The position numbers were made by a program, and so were the translations under genes. 64,000 nt of DNA from Streptomyces griseoviridis (lineage in GTDB: Bacteria; Actinomycetota; Actinomycetes; Streptomycetales; Streptomycetaceae). Where the stretch lies: positions 248,001-312,000 of the forward strand of contig BMSM01000001.1 in the NCBI GenBank assembly GCA_014649155.1. The letters run 5' to 3'. A model generated the notes under the pieces. It had not been told where the DNA came from, did not search any database, and was given only the letters and a program-made list of their open reading frames with translations. Of the stretch, positions 23,249-34,387 are shown one piece after another (positions within the stretch are counted from its first letter, which is position 1; each line of letters begins with the position of its first letter).

Positions 23249-23690
23249 AGGGGCGCGTGGAACCGCACAGGCCATCCTCGAACGACCCGCACCTTCGACG
23301 GCACCGGCCGCCGCAACGCCTTCAGGGGCGCGAGGAACCGCGCACGCCATCCTCGAACGACCCGCACCTTCGACGGCACCGGCCGCCGCAACGCCTTCAG
23401 GGGCGCGAGGAACCGCGCGCCCACCCTTCCACGCCCCGCACCTTTGCAGGAGACCACCCCCGCACCCTCCTCAGGGGCGCGAGGAACCGCGCACGCCATC
23501 CTCGAACGACCCGCACCTTCGACGGCACCGGCCGCCGCAACGCCTTCAGGGGCGCGAGGAACCGCGCGCCCACCCCTCCACGCCCCGCACCCTTGCAGGA
23601 GACCATCCCCGCACCCTCCTCAGGGGCGCGAGGAACCGCGCACGCCATCCTCGAACGACCCGCACCCCCGACGAACCCCCGGCGCCCCTC
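23249..23690. repeat. Array of six ~75-bp repeats of two alternating types
   Basis: Units start with AGGGGCGCGAGGAACCGCGC at 23249, 23324, 23399, 23473, 23548 and 23622 (spacing 74-75 bp); the first unit varies slightly. After the shared core, units 1, 2, 4 and 6 carry one spacer (ACGCCATCCTCGAACGACCC and on) and units 3 and 5 another (CCCACCCCTCCACGCCCCGC and on), giving order A A B A B A. The core GCGCG-AGGAAC-CGCGC can fold into a hairpin. It fills the gap between dusB and the convergent glycosidase gene and contains no credible gene. Confidence 0.9.
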
Positions 23691-23706
23691 CCGGCCGTCG
23701 GAGACC

Positions 23707-25650
23707 TCACGCTCCGCCGACCGCCGTCAGCAAAGCCAACGGCGCCGCCGCCGCCCGCGACTCCCGGTCGCACGCGTGCGGGTACGGCACCGGCTCCGGA
23801 TGGCTCTCCCGCCCGTACCCGGCCAGCACCTCCGGCAGCCGGTGCCCCGCCGCCGTGGCCGCGTCGATCATGCCGTGCGCCACCGTCCGCGCCTCGTCGT
23901 GCAGCCCGTAGCGGGCCAGCCCCAGCGCGATCAGCGCGTTGTCGTGCGGCCACACCGACCCCCGGTGGTACGACAGCGGGTGGTACGCCGGCTGGCCGGC
24001 CGCCAGCGTCCGCACCCCCCACCCGGAGAAGAAGTCCGGCTCCAGCAGTCGCCGCCCGACCAGCTCCCCGTACTCCTTGTCCAGCAGCCCCGACCAGAGC
24101 AGATGCCCGGCGTCCGAGGCCAGCGCGTCCACCTGGCGTCCCGCGCCGTCCAGGGCGAGGGCGGGGAAGGAGCGCTCCGGCATCCAGAAGTCCCGCTGGA
24201 AGCGGTCGCGCAGATCACCGGCCGCCTGTTCCAGGAGCAGGGCGTACGTCTCGTCCGCCCACACCGCGCGGGCCAGCCACGCCGTGCGGCGCAACGCGTC
24301 GTACGCGTATCCCTGCGCGCCCGCCGCCGCGACCGCGCCGGAAGGCCGGGTGCCGTCGGCGTGGCAGACCGCGCCGGGGGAGTCCTTCCAGTTCTGGTTG
24401 GCGAGGCCGCCCCGGTCGGCGCGGTAGACGAGGTAGCCGCGCGAGGTCAGCCCGCCGTGGTCCAGCATCCAGCCGACCGCCGCCCGCGCGTGCGGCTCCA
24501 GGCGCCGGGCCGTCGCCGTGTCCCCGGTCCGCTCCACGTACGCCCCGAGCAGCACCAGGAAGAGCGGGGTGGCGTCCACCGAGCCGTAGTACCGCCCGTA
24601 CGGCACCTGCCCGAAGTGCGCCAGCTCACCGTGCCGTACCTCGTGCACGATCTTGCCGGGGGTGGCCACCGGGTCCCGGGCCGCCGTCCGCGCGGTCGCC
24701 TGCGTCGCGGCGAGCGCGGCCAGCGTGGCGGCGGCCGGCTCCGGCCGGTACGGCAGCGTGAACAGCGAGGTCAGCAGGGCGTCACGGCCGAGCAGCGTCA
24801 GGAACCAGGGCGCCCCGCCGGCCGGGACGCGCAGTTCCTCGCCGTCCGGGCCGGTCGCCGGCACCTGGAGCGCGGCCAGGTCCGCGAGCCCGCGCGCGCA
24901 GGCCGCCGCCAGTTCCGGCCACCCGGCCGGGAAGGCCACGTCCCGGGCGAAGGCGTCCTCCTCGGCGAGCAGCCGGCGCACGGCGGCGCCGGGGGAGCGC
25001 GGCACCCGCACCGCCCGCCGGTGGCCGTGCGGCCGGGCCAGCACCCGCAGCACCAGCTCGGCGGTGCCGTGCGGCGGCAGGTCGAGCGCCCACACCAGCC
25101 GCCGGGCCCCGGTCCCGGTCTCCTCCACCGCGTCCGGCGCGGGTTCGGAGGTGACCGTGGTGACCGAGCGCCACTCGCCGCGCCGGTAGGCGAACTCCAC
25201 GCCGTGCGCCATGACCTGCCGGGAGCGGGTGGCGCCGGTCTTGGCGTACGTACGGTGGTCGGCGCGCAGCTCGAACTGGTCGGCGAAGTCGGCGTCGGCG
25301 GTGACCGCGAGGCGGACCGTCGCGTCCACCGGGCGATTGCTGGTCACCCGCAGCGACTCGACGAACGACCCGTCCCCGACGGCCTGTTCCCGGAACAGCG
25401 TGTACGCCGGCGGCTCGTCGCGTCCGCCGCGCGGCACCAGCACGCAGCGGGCGCTGTCCCCGGCCGTGACCGGGGTGAGCGCCTCCGGCACCGCGCCGTC
25501 CACGGTCAGCTGCCACCGGCTCAGATGGCGCGCGTCCCGGACGAACAGGCCGTCCGGCGCGCCCCCGCCCCGCACCCCGCTGATGTCCCCGTGGTCGCCC
25601 ACGGCGGCGAAGGTGCCGCCGTACACGAGCAGATGGTGACGGTCGGTCAT
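23707..25650 (-). CDS. Glycogen-debranching-type amylo-alpha-1,6-glucosidase family protein
   Basis: This 647-residue protein starts at ATG 25650 after GGGAGGGG. The N-terminal beta domain (VRDARHLSRWQLTVDGAVPE) is that of bacterial debranching-enzyme-like proteins (GDE N-terminal bis type). The C-terminal (alpha/alpha)6 barrel region shows GAPWFLTLLGRDALLTSLFT, YYGSVDATPLFLVLLGAYVE, NQNWKDSPGAV and the closing YHRGSVWPHDNALIALGLAR, which match amylo-alpha-1,6-glucosidase/trehalase-like hydrolases. No signal peptide is seen, so it is likely cytoplasmic glycan metabolism. It is divergent from a ROK-family regulator that may sense its sugar. Confidence 0.85.
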   Translation of the reverse strand: MTDRHHLLVYGGTFAAVGDHGDISGVRGGGAPDGLFVRDARHLSRWQLTVDGAVPEALTPVTAGDSARCVLVPRGGRDEPPAYTLFREQAVGDGSFVESLRVTSNRPVDATVRLAVTADADFADQFELRADHRTYAKTGATRSRQVMAHGVEFAYRRGEWRSVTTVTSEPAPDAVEETGTGARRLVWALDLPPHGTAELVLRVLARPHGHRRAVRVPRSPGAAVRRLLAEEDAFARDVAFPAGWPELAAACARGLADLAALQVPATGPDGEELRVPAGGAPWFLTLLGRDALLTSLFTLPYRPEPAAATLAALAATQATARTAARDPVATPGKIVHEVRHGELAHFGQVPYGRYYGSVDATPLFLVLLGAYVERTGDTATARRLEPHARAAVGWMLDHGGLTSRGYLVYRADRGGLANQNWKDSPGAVCHADGTRPSGAVAAAGAQGYAYDALRRTAWLARAVWADETYALLLEQAAGDLRDRFQRDFWMPERSFPALALDGAGRQVDALASDAGHLLWSGLLDKEYGELVGRRLLEPDFFSGWGVRTLAAGQPAYHPLSYHRGSVWPHDNALIALGLARYGLHDEARTVAHGMIDAATAAGHRLPEVLAGYGRESHPEPVPYPHACDRESRAAAAPLALLTAVGGA

Positions 25651-25915
25651 GCTCGGTCCCCTCCCTGGTCGCCGCCATACTGGTGTCCGGGGTGCGCGAA
25701 GGAGTCCGAGGCCGTGAGGGGGTCCAGGTGCGCGGTGGGGCGGGCGGTGCTGGAGCGGGTGGTACTGGGACTGGTGACTCGGGTCATGCGGTCCACTCGG
25801 GGCTCCCCGAAGACGTCCGGCCGGCCGATTCGGCGGCGGCCACCGTAGAGTTACGTCTATTTAACACGCAAAACCCACTATGTAATGCAGGGTTGGGAAA
25901 CACAAGGGGGTGCGC

Positions 25916-27181
25916 ATGACCGAACAGCCCGGTACGAGCCGGACATCCGGACGGGACGGAAAGGACGGCGCCACCAGGAGGAGCGGCCAGGCCGGCGCGG
26001 GTGACCTGCTCGCCCTGGTCCGCAGCGGCCGGGCCACCACACGCGGCGCGCTCCAGCAGGCCACCGGCCTCTCCCGGGCCACGGTCGGCCAGCGCCTCGA
26101 CCGTCTCTTCCGCGCGGGCTGGCTGCGCGAGGGCGCGGGCGGACCCGTCGACTCCCCGCTGGGCGGACGCCCCTCCATCACCCTGGAGTTCGACGACGAG
26201 CACGCCGTCGTCCTCGCCGCCGACCTGGACACCCGGCACGCCCGCGCGGCCCTGCTCACCCTGACCGGCGAGACGGTCGCCGAACGGGCCGGCACCCTGG
26301 TCGTCGAGGACGGCCCCGAGGTGGTCCTCGGTGAACTGGGACGCTGGTTCGCCGAGTTGCTGGAGAAGGCCGGCCGCGGCGTCGACGCGGTGTGCGGCAT
26401 CGGGCTCGCCGTCCCCGGCCCGGTCGAGTGCGACACCGGCCGGGTGGTGCAGCCGCCGATCATGCCGGGCTGGGACGGCTACGACATCCGGGGCCGGCTC
26501 TCCCGCGCCGTCGCCGAACACGCCGGTGCGGCGGCCGCGTCCCTGCCCGTGCTGGTCGACAACGACGCCAATGCCATGGCCTACGCCGAACAGCGCGCCG
26601 CCCACCCGGACGCCTCCGCGTTCGTGCTGGTCAAGGTGTCGACGGGGATCGGCGCGGGGGTCGTGGTGGACGGCTCCATCTACCGGGGCACGGACGGCGG
26701 GGCCGGGGACATCGGCCACATCCGCGTCCCCGAGGGCGCCCAGGCGCTGTGCCGGTGCGGCTCCTACGGCTGTCTGGCGGCCGTCGCCAGCGGGGGCGCG
26801 GTGGCGCGGCGGCTGACGGCGGCCGGGGTGCCCGCGGAGTCGGGCTCGGACGTACGGCAGCTGCTGGCGGCCGGGCACCCGGAGGCGGTCGCGCTGGCCC
26901 GGGAGGCCGGGCGGCTGGTCGGGGACGTCCTGGCGACCGTCGTGACCCTGCTCAACCCCGGGGTGCTGATGATCGCCGGGGATCTGGCCGGAACCCCCTT
27001 CCTCACCGGCGTGCGCGAACTGCTCTACCAGCGGGCGCTGCCGCGCTCCACCGCCCATCTGGAGGTCGTCACCTCCCGGCTCGGCGAGCGGGCCGGGCTC
27101 GTCGGCGCGGGGGCGCTGGTGGTGGAGCACCTGTACGCGCCCCAGCGGGCCGAGGAGCGGCTCTCCGCGCTCGGCGTGTGA
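25916..27181 (+). CDS. ROK family transcriptional regulator
   Basis: This 421-residue protein starts at ATG 25916, five bases after AAGGGGG. Residues about 30-90 form a winged helix (LVRSGRATTRGALQQATGLS, RATVGQRLDRLFRAGWL). A sugar-kinase-like ROK domain follows with GIGLAVPGPVECDTGRVVQP, VLVDNDANAMAYAEQ, STGIGAGVVVDGSIYRGTDG, GDIGHI and the zinc motif CRCGSYGC. An N-terminal DNA-binding domain marks ROK repressors (NagC/XylR type) rather than glucokinases. It likely controls the divergent debranching-type glycosidase gene; the effector sugar is unknown. The AT-rich 60 bp just upstream is the probable promoter/operator. Confidence 0.88.
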   Translation: MTEQPGTSRTSGRDGKDGATRRSGQAGAGDLLALVRSGRATTRGALQQATGLSRATVGQRLDRLFRAGWLREGAGGPVDSPLGGRPSITLEFDDEHAVVLAADLDTRHARAALLTLTGETVAERAGTLVVEDGPEVVLGELGRWFAELLEKAGRGVDAVCGIGLAVPGPVECDTGRVVQPPIMPGWDGYDIRGRLSRAVAEHAGAAAASLPVLVDNDANAMAYAEQRAAHPDASAFVLVKVSTGIGAGVVVDGSIYRGTDGGAGDIGHIRVPEGAQALCRCGSYGCLAAVASGGAVARRLTAAGVPAESGSDVRQLLAAGHPEAVALAREAGRLVGDVLATVVTLLNPGVLMIAGDLAGTPFLTGVRELLYQRALPRSTAHLEVVTSRLGERAGLVGAGALVVEHLYAPQRAEERLSALGV

Positions 27182-27265
27182 GCGGGGGTGTGACGGGGGT
27201 GTTTCCGTCCCGGTGCGGCGTCCGCATGGTGGAATTCCGGCGGCTGCGGCAGCGTGATTCTCGCC

Positions 27266-27298
27266 ACCCTTGATAAGGGTTCCGCTCAGATGAGCGGA
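27266..27298. promoter_or_regulatory. Two adjacent perfect dyads after the ROK gene
   Basis: ACCCTT-gat-AAGGGT (27266-27280) is followed at once by TCCGCTCA-ga-TGAGCGGA (27281-27298). They could be terminator stems of the ROK gene or binding sites. The second dyad has a relative at 27383-27398 (CCGCTCA-tg-TGAGCAG). Confidence 0.5.
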
Positions 27299-27320
27299 TC
27301 ATGAGCGGCTGTACTTCTGG

Positions 27321-27347
27321 AAGGGGTGGCACTCGGTGCCACCCCTT
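27321..27347. terminator. Strong 12-bp hairpin in the ROK-ppdK spacer
   Basis: AAGGGGTGGCAC (27321-27332), loop TCG, and the exact complement (27336-27347) form the strongest stem in this spacer. It is enclosed by a further complementary pair, CATGAGCGGC (27300-27309) with GCCGCTCATG (27382-27391). It may terminate ROK transcription or be part of a structured RNA; no T tract follows. Confidence 0.6.
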
Positions 27348-27525
27348 GATCGTTCATCGATCGAACTCAGACGTGTCAAATGCCGCTCATGTGAGCAGTG
27401 CGGAACGGGTGGGTGGCCCCTTTCCCTTCAAGGAATGAACGCGGGGAGGCGAAGCGGCTTGCCTTTCCTTGACTTTCGATCCGCTGGCGGACGAGTGGTT
27501 ACGGGCGTATGACGCGCAAGCAGAC

Positions 27526-27552
27526 GTACCCAGACGCCTTCGATCTGGGTAC
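27526..27552 (+). promoter_or_regulatory. Dyad and likely -10 region upstream of ppdK
   Basis: GTACCCAGA (27526-27534) and TCTGGGTAC (27544-27552) form a perfect 9-bp inverted repeat with a 9-nt spacer. TACATT at 27550-27555 overlaps the right arm and is a good -10 hexamer about 45 bases before the ppdK GTG. TTGACT at 27469 is a possible alternative upstream -35. The arrangement suggests regulation at the promoter. Confidence 0.5.
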
Positions 27553-27600
27553 ATTCCTCGCCGTCAGGGCAGCCACCGCGTCCTCGAGGAGTCGAGACCC

Positions 27601-30330
<2,730 letters not shown>

Positions 30331-30394
30331 ACCTCCGGACCGCCACCGGTCACCCGACCACCCTCACCGGCCGACGGCGACTCCGGTTCACGAA

Positions 30395-30430
30395 GAGAGG
30401 GCGGCACCCGTGCGGGGGCGCCGCCCTCTC
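30395..30430 (+). terminator. ppdK terminator hairpin
   Basis: GAGAGGGCGGC (30395-30405) pairs perfectly with GCCGCCCTCTC (30420-30430) across a 14-nt loop, 65 bp after the ppdK stop. There is no T tract. Confidence 0.75.
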
Positions 30431-30582
30431 GGGCGTTCCCGGCGCGGAACGGCTCCGCGTGCGCCGTGCGCGCACGGGTGAGCCGTCCCCCACAGGGATG
30501 GCCCCCCACCGCCCCCCGGGTGCCGGGGGCGGGTGGGGGAAGGCTTCGCGGGTCCGATCAATTCCTGCCGGAGGGAACCGTT

Positions 30583-31047
30583 TTGAGTACTCCCGCGTCG
30601 TCCTCGTTCCGCGTCACCAGTGCTCCCGATGTCGTGTACGGGGTCTGGGGTGACAAGCGGTTCGAGACCGCGTCGGCCGACTGGGTGCAGGTGCCCGGTG
30701 CCGAGGTCGAGCTGAAGTTCGGTGAGGGGCATCCTTCGTCGGGGGCGCGGTTCGTGGCCACGTTCAGTGCCGAGGCCCTGTGCGAGGACAACAACAGGGA
30801 CGGGCAGGGCGTCCTGCACGCCACCGTGTTCTTCGGTGACGAGCAGGGTGCGCCGGTGAGTGAGAACCACCGGTTCGCGACCGCCCGCGGCAACCCGGAG
30901 TGGTCGAGTCACACGCTGATCCGGACGGCGCGGTTCGAGCCGCGACCCGGCAGCCGTGACGTCAGCGCGCGGGTGAAGCTGAAGGTGAGCGGGGCCGGTG
31001 GCGGCGTGCAGAACTGGTTCCTGAAGGTCGAGCGGTTCAGCCTGTAG
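30583..31047 (+). CDS. Conserved-looking hypothetical protein, beta-rich
   Basis: This 154-residue protein is read from TTG 30583, seven bases after GGAGGG. The sequence alternates short strands (SSFRVTSAPDVVYGVWGDKR, WVQVPGAEVELKFGEGHPSS, QGVLHATVFFGDEQGAPVSE) and ends VQNWFLKVERFSL. It looks like a compact all-beta domain without signal peptide or membrane helix. I do not recognise the family. It follows ppdK but is separated by a terminator, so it probably has its own promoter, and it converges on the Excalibur-domain gene 13 bp away. Confidence 0.7.
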   Translation: MSTPASSSFRVTSAPDVVYGVWGDKRFETASADWVQVPGAEVELKFGEGHPSSGARFVATFSAEALCEDNNRDGQGVLHATVFFGDEQGAPVSENHRFATARGNPEWSSHTLIRTARFEPRPGSRDVSARVKLKVSGAGGGVQNWFLKVERFSL

Positions 31048-31060
31048 GGCCGCCGGCCCG

Positions 31061-31624
31061 CTATTCGCAGCCGGTCCCGTCCCCGTCCCGGTCCAGGTGA
31101 CGGCCGTAGCCGGGGTCGCCCGCGTGGACGGGGGCGGCTCCGGCGGCGCGGGCGGCGTCGCAGTTCCGGTAGTAGACGGAGCCGCCCCCGGAATCGGAGC
31201 CGGAGCCGGAGAAGGTGTCGTCCTCGGCGGCTTCCTCCGTGACCGTTTCCTCGACCGTCTCGGTCACGGTGACCTTGACCGTCTCCTTCGCGGTCACCGT
31301 CTCGGCCGGTTCGGGTTCCGGCGTCTCGGTCGCCGTCTCGGTCACGGTGACCGTCGGGCGGGCGGTGGCGGCCACCGCCTTCGCGCCGGCCTCCGTGCCG
31401 TCCGTACCGCCGTCGCCGCCGGCGCCGATGCCGGCGCCGAGGAGCAGCGCGAACGCCAGCGCGGGCAGGACGTACCGCTTCCGGGCCCACTTGGGGGCGG
31501 GACCGGAGGCGGCGCCGGGCGGGACCGGGTGCGGGCCGTACGGGCCGTACGGGGGCTGCGGAGGCGGCGGGTACGGCTGGTTGTACGGGGCACGCGGGGT
31601 GCGCGGGTCGTACGGACTGCTCAT
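31061..31624 (-). CDS. Membrane protein with extracellular Excalibur calcium-binding domain
   Basis: This 187-residue protein starts at ATG 31624 after AGGGGG. A Pro/Tyr-rich cytoplasmic N-terminus (NQPYPPPPQPPYGPYGPHPV) is followed by one hydrophobic segment (YVLPALAFALLLGAGIGAG), a Thr/Val/Glu stalk (TVTVTETATETPEPEPAETV) and a C-terminal Excalibur motif: YYRNCDAARAAGAAPVHAGD and GYGRHLDRDGDGTGCE, with the DxDxDG calcium loop and paired Cys. It is likely an envelope protein; its biological role is unknown. It is convergent with the small beta-rich gene. Confidence 0.85.
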   Translation of the reverse strand: MSSPYDPRTPRAPYNQPYPPPPQPPYGPYGPHPVPPGAASGPAPKWARKRYVLPALAFALLLGAGIGAGGDGGTDGTEAGAKAVAATARPTVTVTETATETPEPEPAETVTAKETVKVTVTETVEETVTEEAAEDDTFSGSGSDSGGGSVYYRNCDAARAAGAAPVHAGDPGYGRHLDRDGDGTGCE

Positions 31625-31731
31625 GAGGTCCCCCTGCGACTGCGGTGGTGCGTGAGGGGACGACCGTACGGCGGGCCGCCGGATCGTGGAGGCCCGGTGA
31701 CGCTTTTGTGATGCGTCCGTGCCACTGGTGG

Positions 31732-32889
31732 TCAGGTGCGGAACGGTCCCCGCACCTCGTAGGTGATCCCGCCGGACGAACTGCCGCTCGTGCCGCGCTG
31801 GCTGGAGAAGTAGAGCCGGGTGCCGTCGGGGGAGAAGGCCGGGCCGGTGATCTCCGAGCCGGACTGGCCGTCGATCCGCAGGAACGGCGCGATCACGTCG
31901 TCCGGCGTGATGACGCAGATCTCCATGTTCCCGCCGTCCTCCGCCACGAACAGGTCGCCGGAACCCGTACCGGTGACGTTGTCGACACCGGTGAGCGGGG
32001 CCGTGCCGCCGGTCACCAGGGAGTCGTCGTAGGCGAGTTCGAGGGTCTGCGCGGCGGCGTCGTACTGCCAGACCCGGTTGTCGCCCTTGGTGGTGAACCA
32101 GCAGACGCCGTCGGCGTAGTAGCAGCCCTCGCCGCCGTTGAAGCGCTTGGCGCCGGACACCTGGTCGCGGGTGGCGGTGGCGCCGGTCGGGTCGGGGACC
32201 CTGGCCCAGGTGACCGGGCCGCTGGTGGCGGCCCCCGCGACCAGCACCTCCAGGGTGCCGGCGGACAGGTCGCCCCAGGCCGTCGGGCGGAAGCGGTAGA
32301 AGCAGCCGTCGGTGACGTCCTCCGTTAGGTAGACGACCCGGCGGACCGGGTCGGCCGCCGCCGCCTCGTGCTTGAAGCGGCCCATGGCGTCCCGGCGGAC
32401 GGCCGCCTGCACCCCCCAGGGGTCGGTCTCGTAGACGTAGCCGCGGTCCACCTCCTCGCAGGACAGCCACGTGTTCCACGGGGTCCTGCCGCCCGCGCAG
32501 TTGGTGCGGGTGCCGGACAGGACGCGGTACGCGGCGGTGACCGCGCCGGTCGCGGAGAACCGCACCGCGCTCGCGCCGCCGCCCGGGTTGACCTCCGAGT
32601 TGGAGACGTAGATCCAGCCCGTGCCGTCGGCGTAGCAGGCGCCGCCGTCCGGTGCGTCGTGCCAGGTGTACGAGGTGCCGGGGACCGTCTGCCGGGACCG
32701 GGCGACGACCCGGCTGGTGAAGCCGGCCGGAAGCCGGATGCCGTTGGCGTCCGCCGCGCCCAGCGCCCCGTAGGGTCCGCTGCCGGGCTGGGCGGGCGCG
32801 GCGTACGCGGCGCCGCGCCACAGGGTGCCGCCCAGGGCGGCGGAGGTGCCGCCGAGGGCGACCGCGCGCAGGAGGGTACGACGTTCCAC
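31732..32889 (-). CDS. PhoX-like (DUF839) secreted phosphatase family protein
   Basis: This 385-residue protein has a Tat signal peptide (ERRTLLRAVALGGTSAALGG, ending near AAYAAP). The mature beta-propeller has PhoX/DUF839 features: LPAGFTSRVVARS, TWHDAPDGGACYADGTGWIY, VSNSEVNPGGGASAVRF, NTWLSCEEVDRGYVYETDPW, KHEAAAADPVRRVVYLTEDV and the final FSPDGTRLYFSSQRG. PhoX enzymes bind Fe-Ca and hydrolyse phosphomonoesters. GTG 32889 is preferred because the upstream GGAG overlaps the alternative GTG 32895. It is exported folded by Tat and probably scavenges phosphate. Confidence 0.85.
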   Translation of the reverse strand: MERRTLLRAVALGGTSAALGGTLWRGAAYAAPAQPGSGPYGALGAADANGIRLPAGFTSRVVARSRQTVPGTSYTWHDAPDGGACYADGTGWIYVSNSEVNPGGGASAVRFSATGAVTAAYRVLSGTRTNCAGGRTPWNTWLSCEEVDRGYVYETDPWGVQAAVRRDAMGRFKHEAAAADPVRRVVYLTEDVTDGCFYRFRPTAWGDLSAGTLEVLVAGAATSGPVTWARVPDPTGATATRDQVSGAKRFNGGEGCYYADGVCWFTTKGDNRVWQYDAAAQTLELAYDDSLVTGGTAPLTGVDNVTGTGSGDLFVAEDGGNMEICVITPDDVIAPFLRIDGQSGSEITGPAFSPDGTRLYFSSQRGTSGSSSGGITYEVRGPFRT

Positions 32890-33163
32890 GTTCACTCCAG
32901 GGGTGCCGTGGCCGCCCCGCCGCCGGGTGACGGCGGGGTCGTACGGTCAGGGACCCTAGGGGGACAGGATGGACAAGCCATGGCCATGCCATGACCGCCC
33001 GTCGAATCCGCGGTGCCCGCATCGACCGCGTCCGAGGAGCGAAGTCCACCCATAAGAGCGGTTTATCGCTTGATGAGGTGTTCGCCGCCGGTGGCGGGTA
33101 TCGGCCCGGCAGGCCCGCGCTCCGGATGCGCCGGGCCTCGCGCTGAAGGGGGGAATCACCGCG

Positions 33164-34378
33164 ATGACTGCCGCGGAGATCGAATCGGCAAGGACGTGCC
33201 CGTTCCGGCACGACGACGCCCTGGAACCCGACCCGTACCTGACCCGGATGCGGACCGAGGCACCCGTGGCCCGCGTCCGCATGCCCTACGGGACGGGCAC
33301 CTGCTGGCTGGTGACCCGCTACGCGGACGTGCGGACCGTCACCTCGGACCGGCGGTTCAGCCGGGCCGCGCTGGCCGGCCGGGACTTCCCGAGGATCACC
33401 CCCGAGCCCATCGCCCAGTCCGAGGCGATCAACCTGATGGACCCGCCCGCGCTCAACCGGGTGCGCCGCCTGGTCGTCAAGGCGTTCACCACGCCCCGGG
33501 TGGAGGCGCTGCGCCCGTGGACCCAGCGGACCACGGACGCGCTGCTGGACACCATGGCCGAGCACGGCTCGCCGGCCGACCTCGTCGCCCACCTCGCCGA
33601 CCGGCTGCCGCTCATGACCATCAGCCAGCTCATGGACATCCCCGAGGCGGACCGGCCGCGGCTGCGCCGCTGGGCGATGGCGATGATGTCGATGAGCGCC
33701 GCCGACCGGGCCTCGGCCGTCGAGGCGAAGGCCGCGCTGCGCGCCTACTTCACCGAGCTGACCGCCGCCCGGCGCCTCGCCCCGGGCGACGACCTGATCA
33801 GCTCGATGGCCACCGCCCGCATCGGCGAGGAGACGCTGGACCAGGACGAACTGGCCGTCCTGGCCATGCTCCTGCTGGTCACCGGCCACGACACCACCAC
33901 CTACGACATCTGCAACAGCGTCTACACCCTCCTCACCCACCCCGACCACCTCGCCCAGCTCCGCGCCCGCCCCGGACTCCTCCACCAGGCCCTGGAGGAA
34001 CTGCTCCGCTTCATCCCGTTCCGCCAGGGCGTCGGCATCCCCAGGGTGGCCCTGGAGGACGTGGAGCTGGGCGGCCGGCTCATCCGCGCGGGCGACACCG
34101 TGCACGTGTCGTACCTGACCGCCAACCGCGACGGCCTGGTGTACGAGCGGCCCGACGAGCTGGACTTCGAACGGGAGGCACCGGCCCCGCACATGGCCTT
34201 CGGCTACGGCAGCCACCACTGCCTCGGCTCCCACCTGGCCCGCATGGTCCTCCAGGTCTCCGTCGGCACGCTCCTCACCCGGTTCCCCGGGCTGCGGCTG
34301 GCCGTGCCCCCGGAGGAGGTGCGGTGGAACACCGTGTCGATCTGGCGCTATCCGCTCGCCCTCCCGGTGACCTGGTAG
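33164..34378 (+). CDS. Cytochrome P450, CYP158-like, paired with rppA
   Basis: This 404-residue soluble P450 starts with ATG 33164 after AAGGGGGG. The heme-binding loop is FGYGSHHCLG (Cys353 ligand), the I-helix oxygen-activation motif is GHDTT (241-245) and the K-helix ExxR is EELLR (278-282). It stands 9 bp before the type III polyketide synthase gene on the same strand. In S. griseus and S. coelicolor, P450s beside rppA couple flaviolin or tetrahydroxynaphthalene units into red-brown polymers, so a biaryl-forming role is inferred. The P450-first order differs from the rppA-first order I recall in those species. Confidence 0.88.
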   Translation: MTAAEIESARTCPFRHDDALEPDPYLTRMRTEAPVARVRMPYGTGTCWLVTRYADVRTVTSDRRFSRAALAGRDFPRITPEPIAQSEAINLMDPPALNRVRRLVVKAFTTPRVEALRPWTQRTTDALLDTMAEHGSPADLVAHLADRLPLMTISQLMDIPEADRPRLRRWAMAMMSMSAADRASAVEAKAALRAYFTELTAARRLAPGDDLISSMATARIGEETLDQDELAVLAMLLLVTGHDTTTYDICNSVYTLLTHPDHLAQLRARPGLLHQALEELLRFIPFRQGVGIPRVALEDVELGGRLIRAGDTVHVSYLTANRDGLVYERPDELDFEREAPAPHMAFGYGSHHCLGSHLARMVLQVSVGTLLTRFPGLRLAVPPEEVRWNTVSIWRYPLALPVTW

Positions 34379-34387
34379 GGCCCGGAC

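Noticed and set aside
23249..23690. CRISPR array
   Set aside because: The 74-75-bp spacing is regular, but spacers are two recurring sequences rather than unique ones, the repeat core is GC hairpin and no cas gene is nearby.
25683..25919. Small plus-strand gene in the glycosidase-ROK spacer
   Set aside because: Gly/Val/Arg-rich without a ribosome binding site, and it runs into the ROK promoter and start region.
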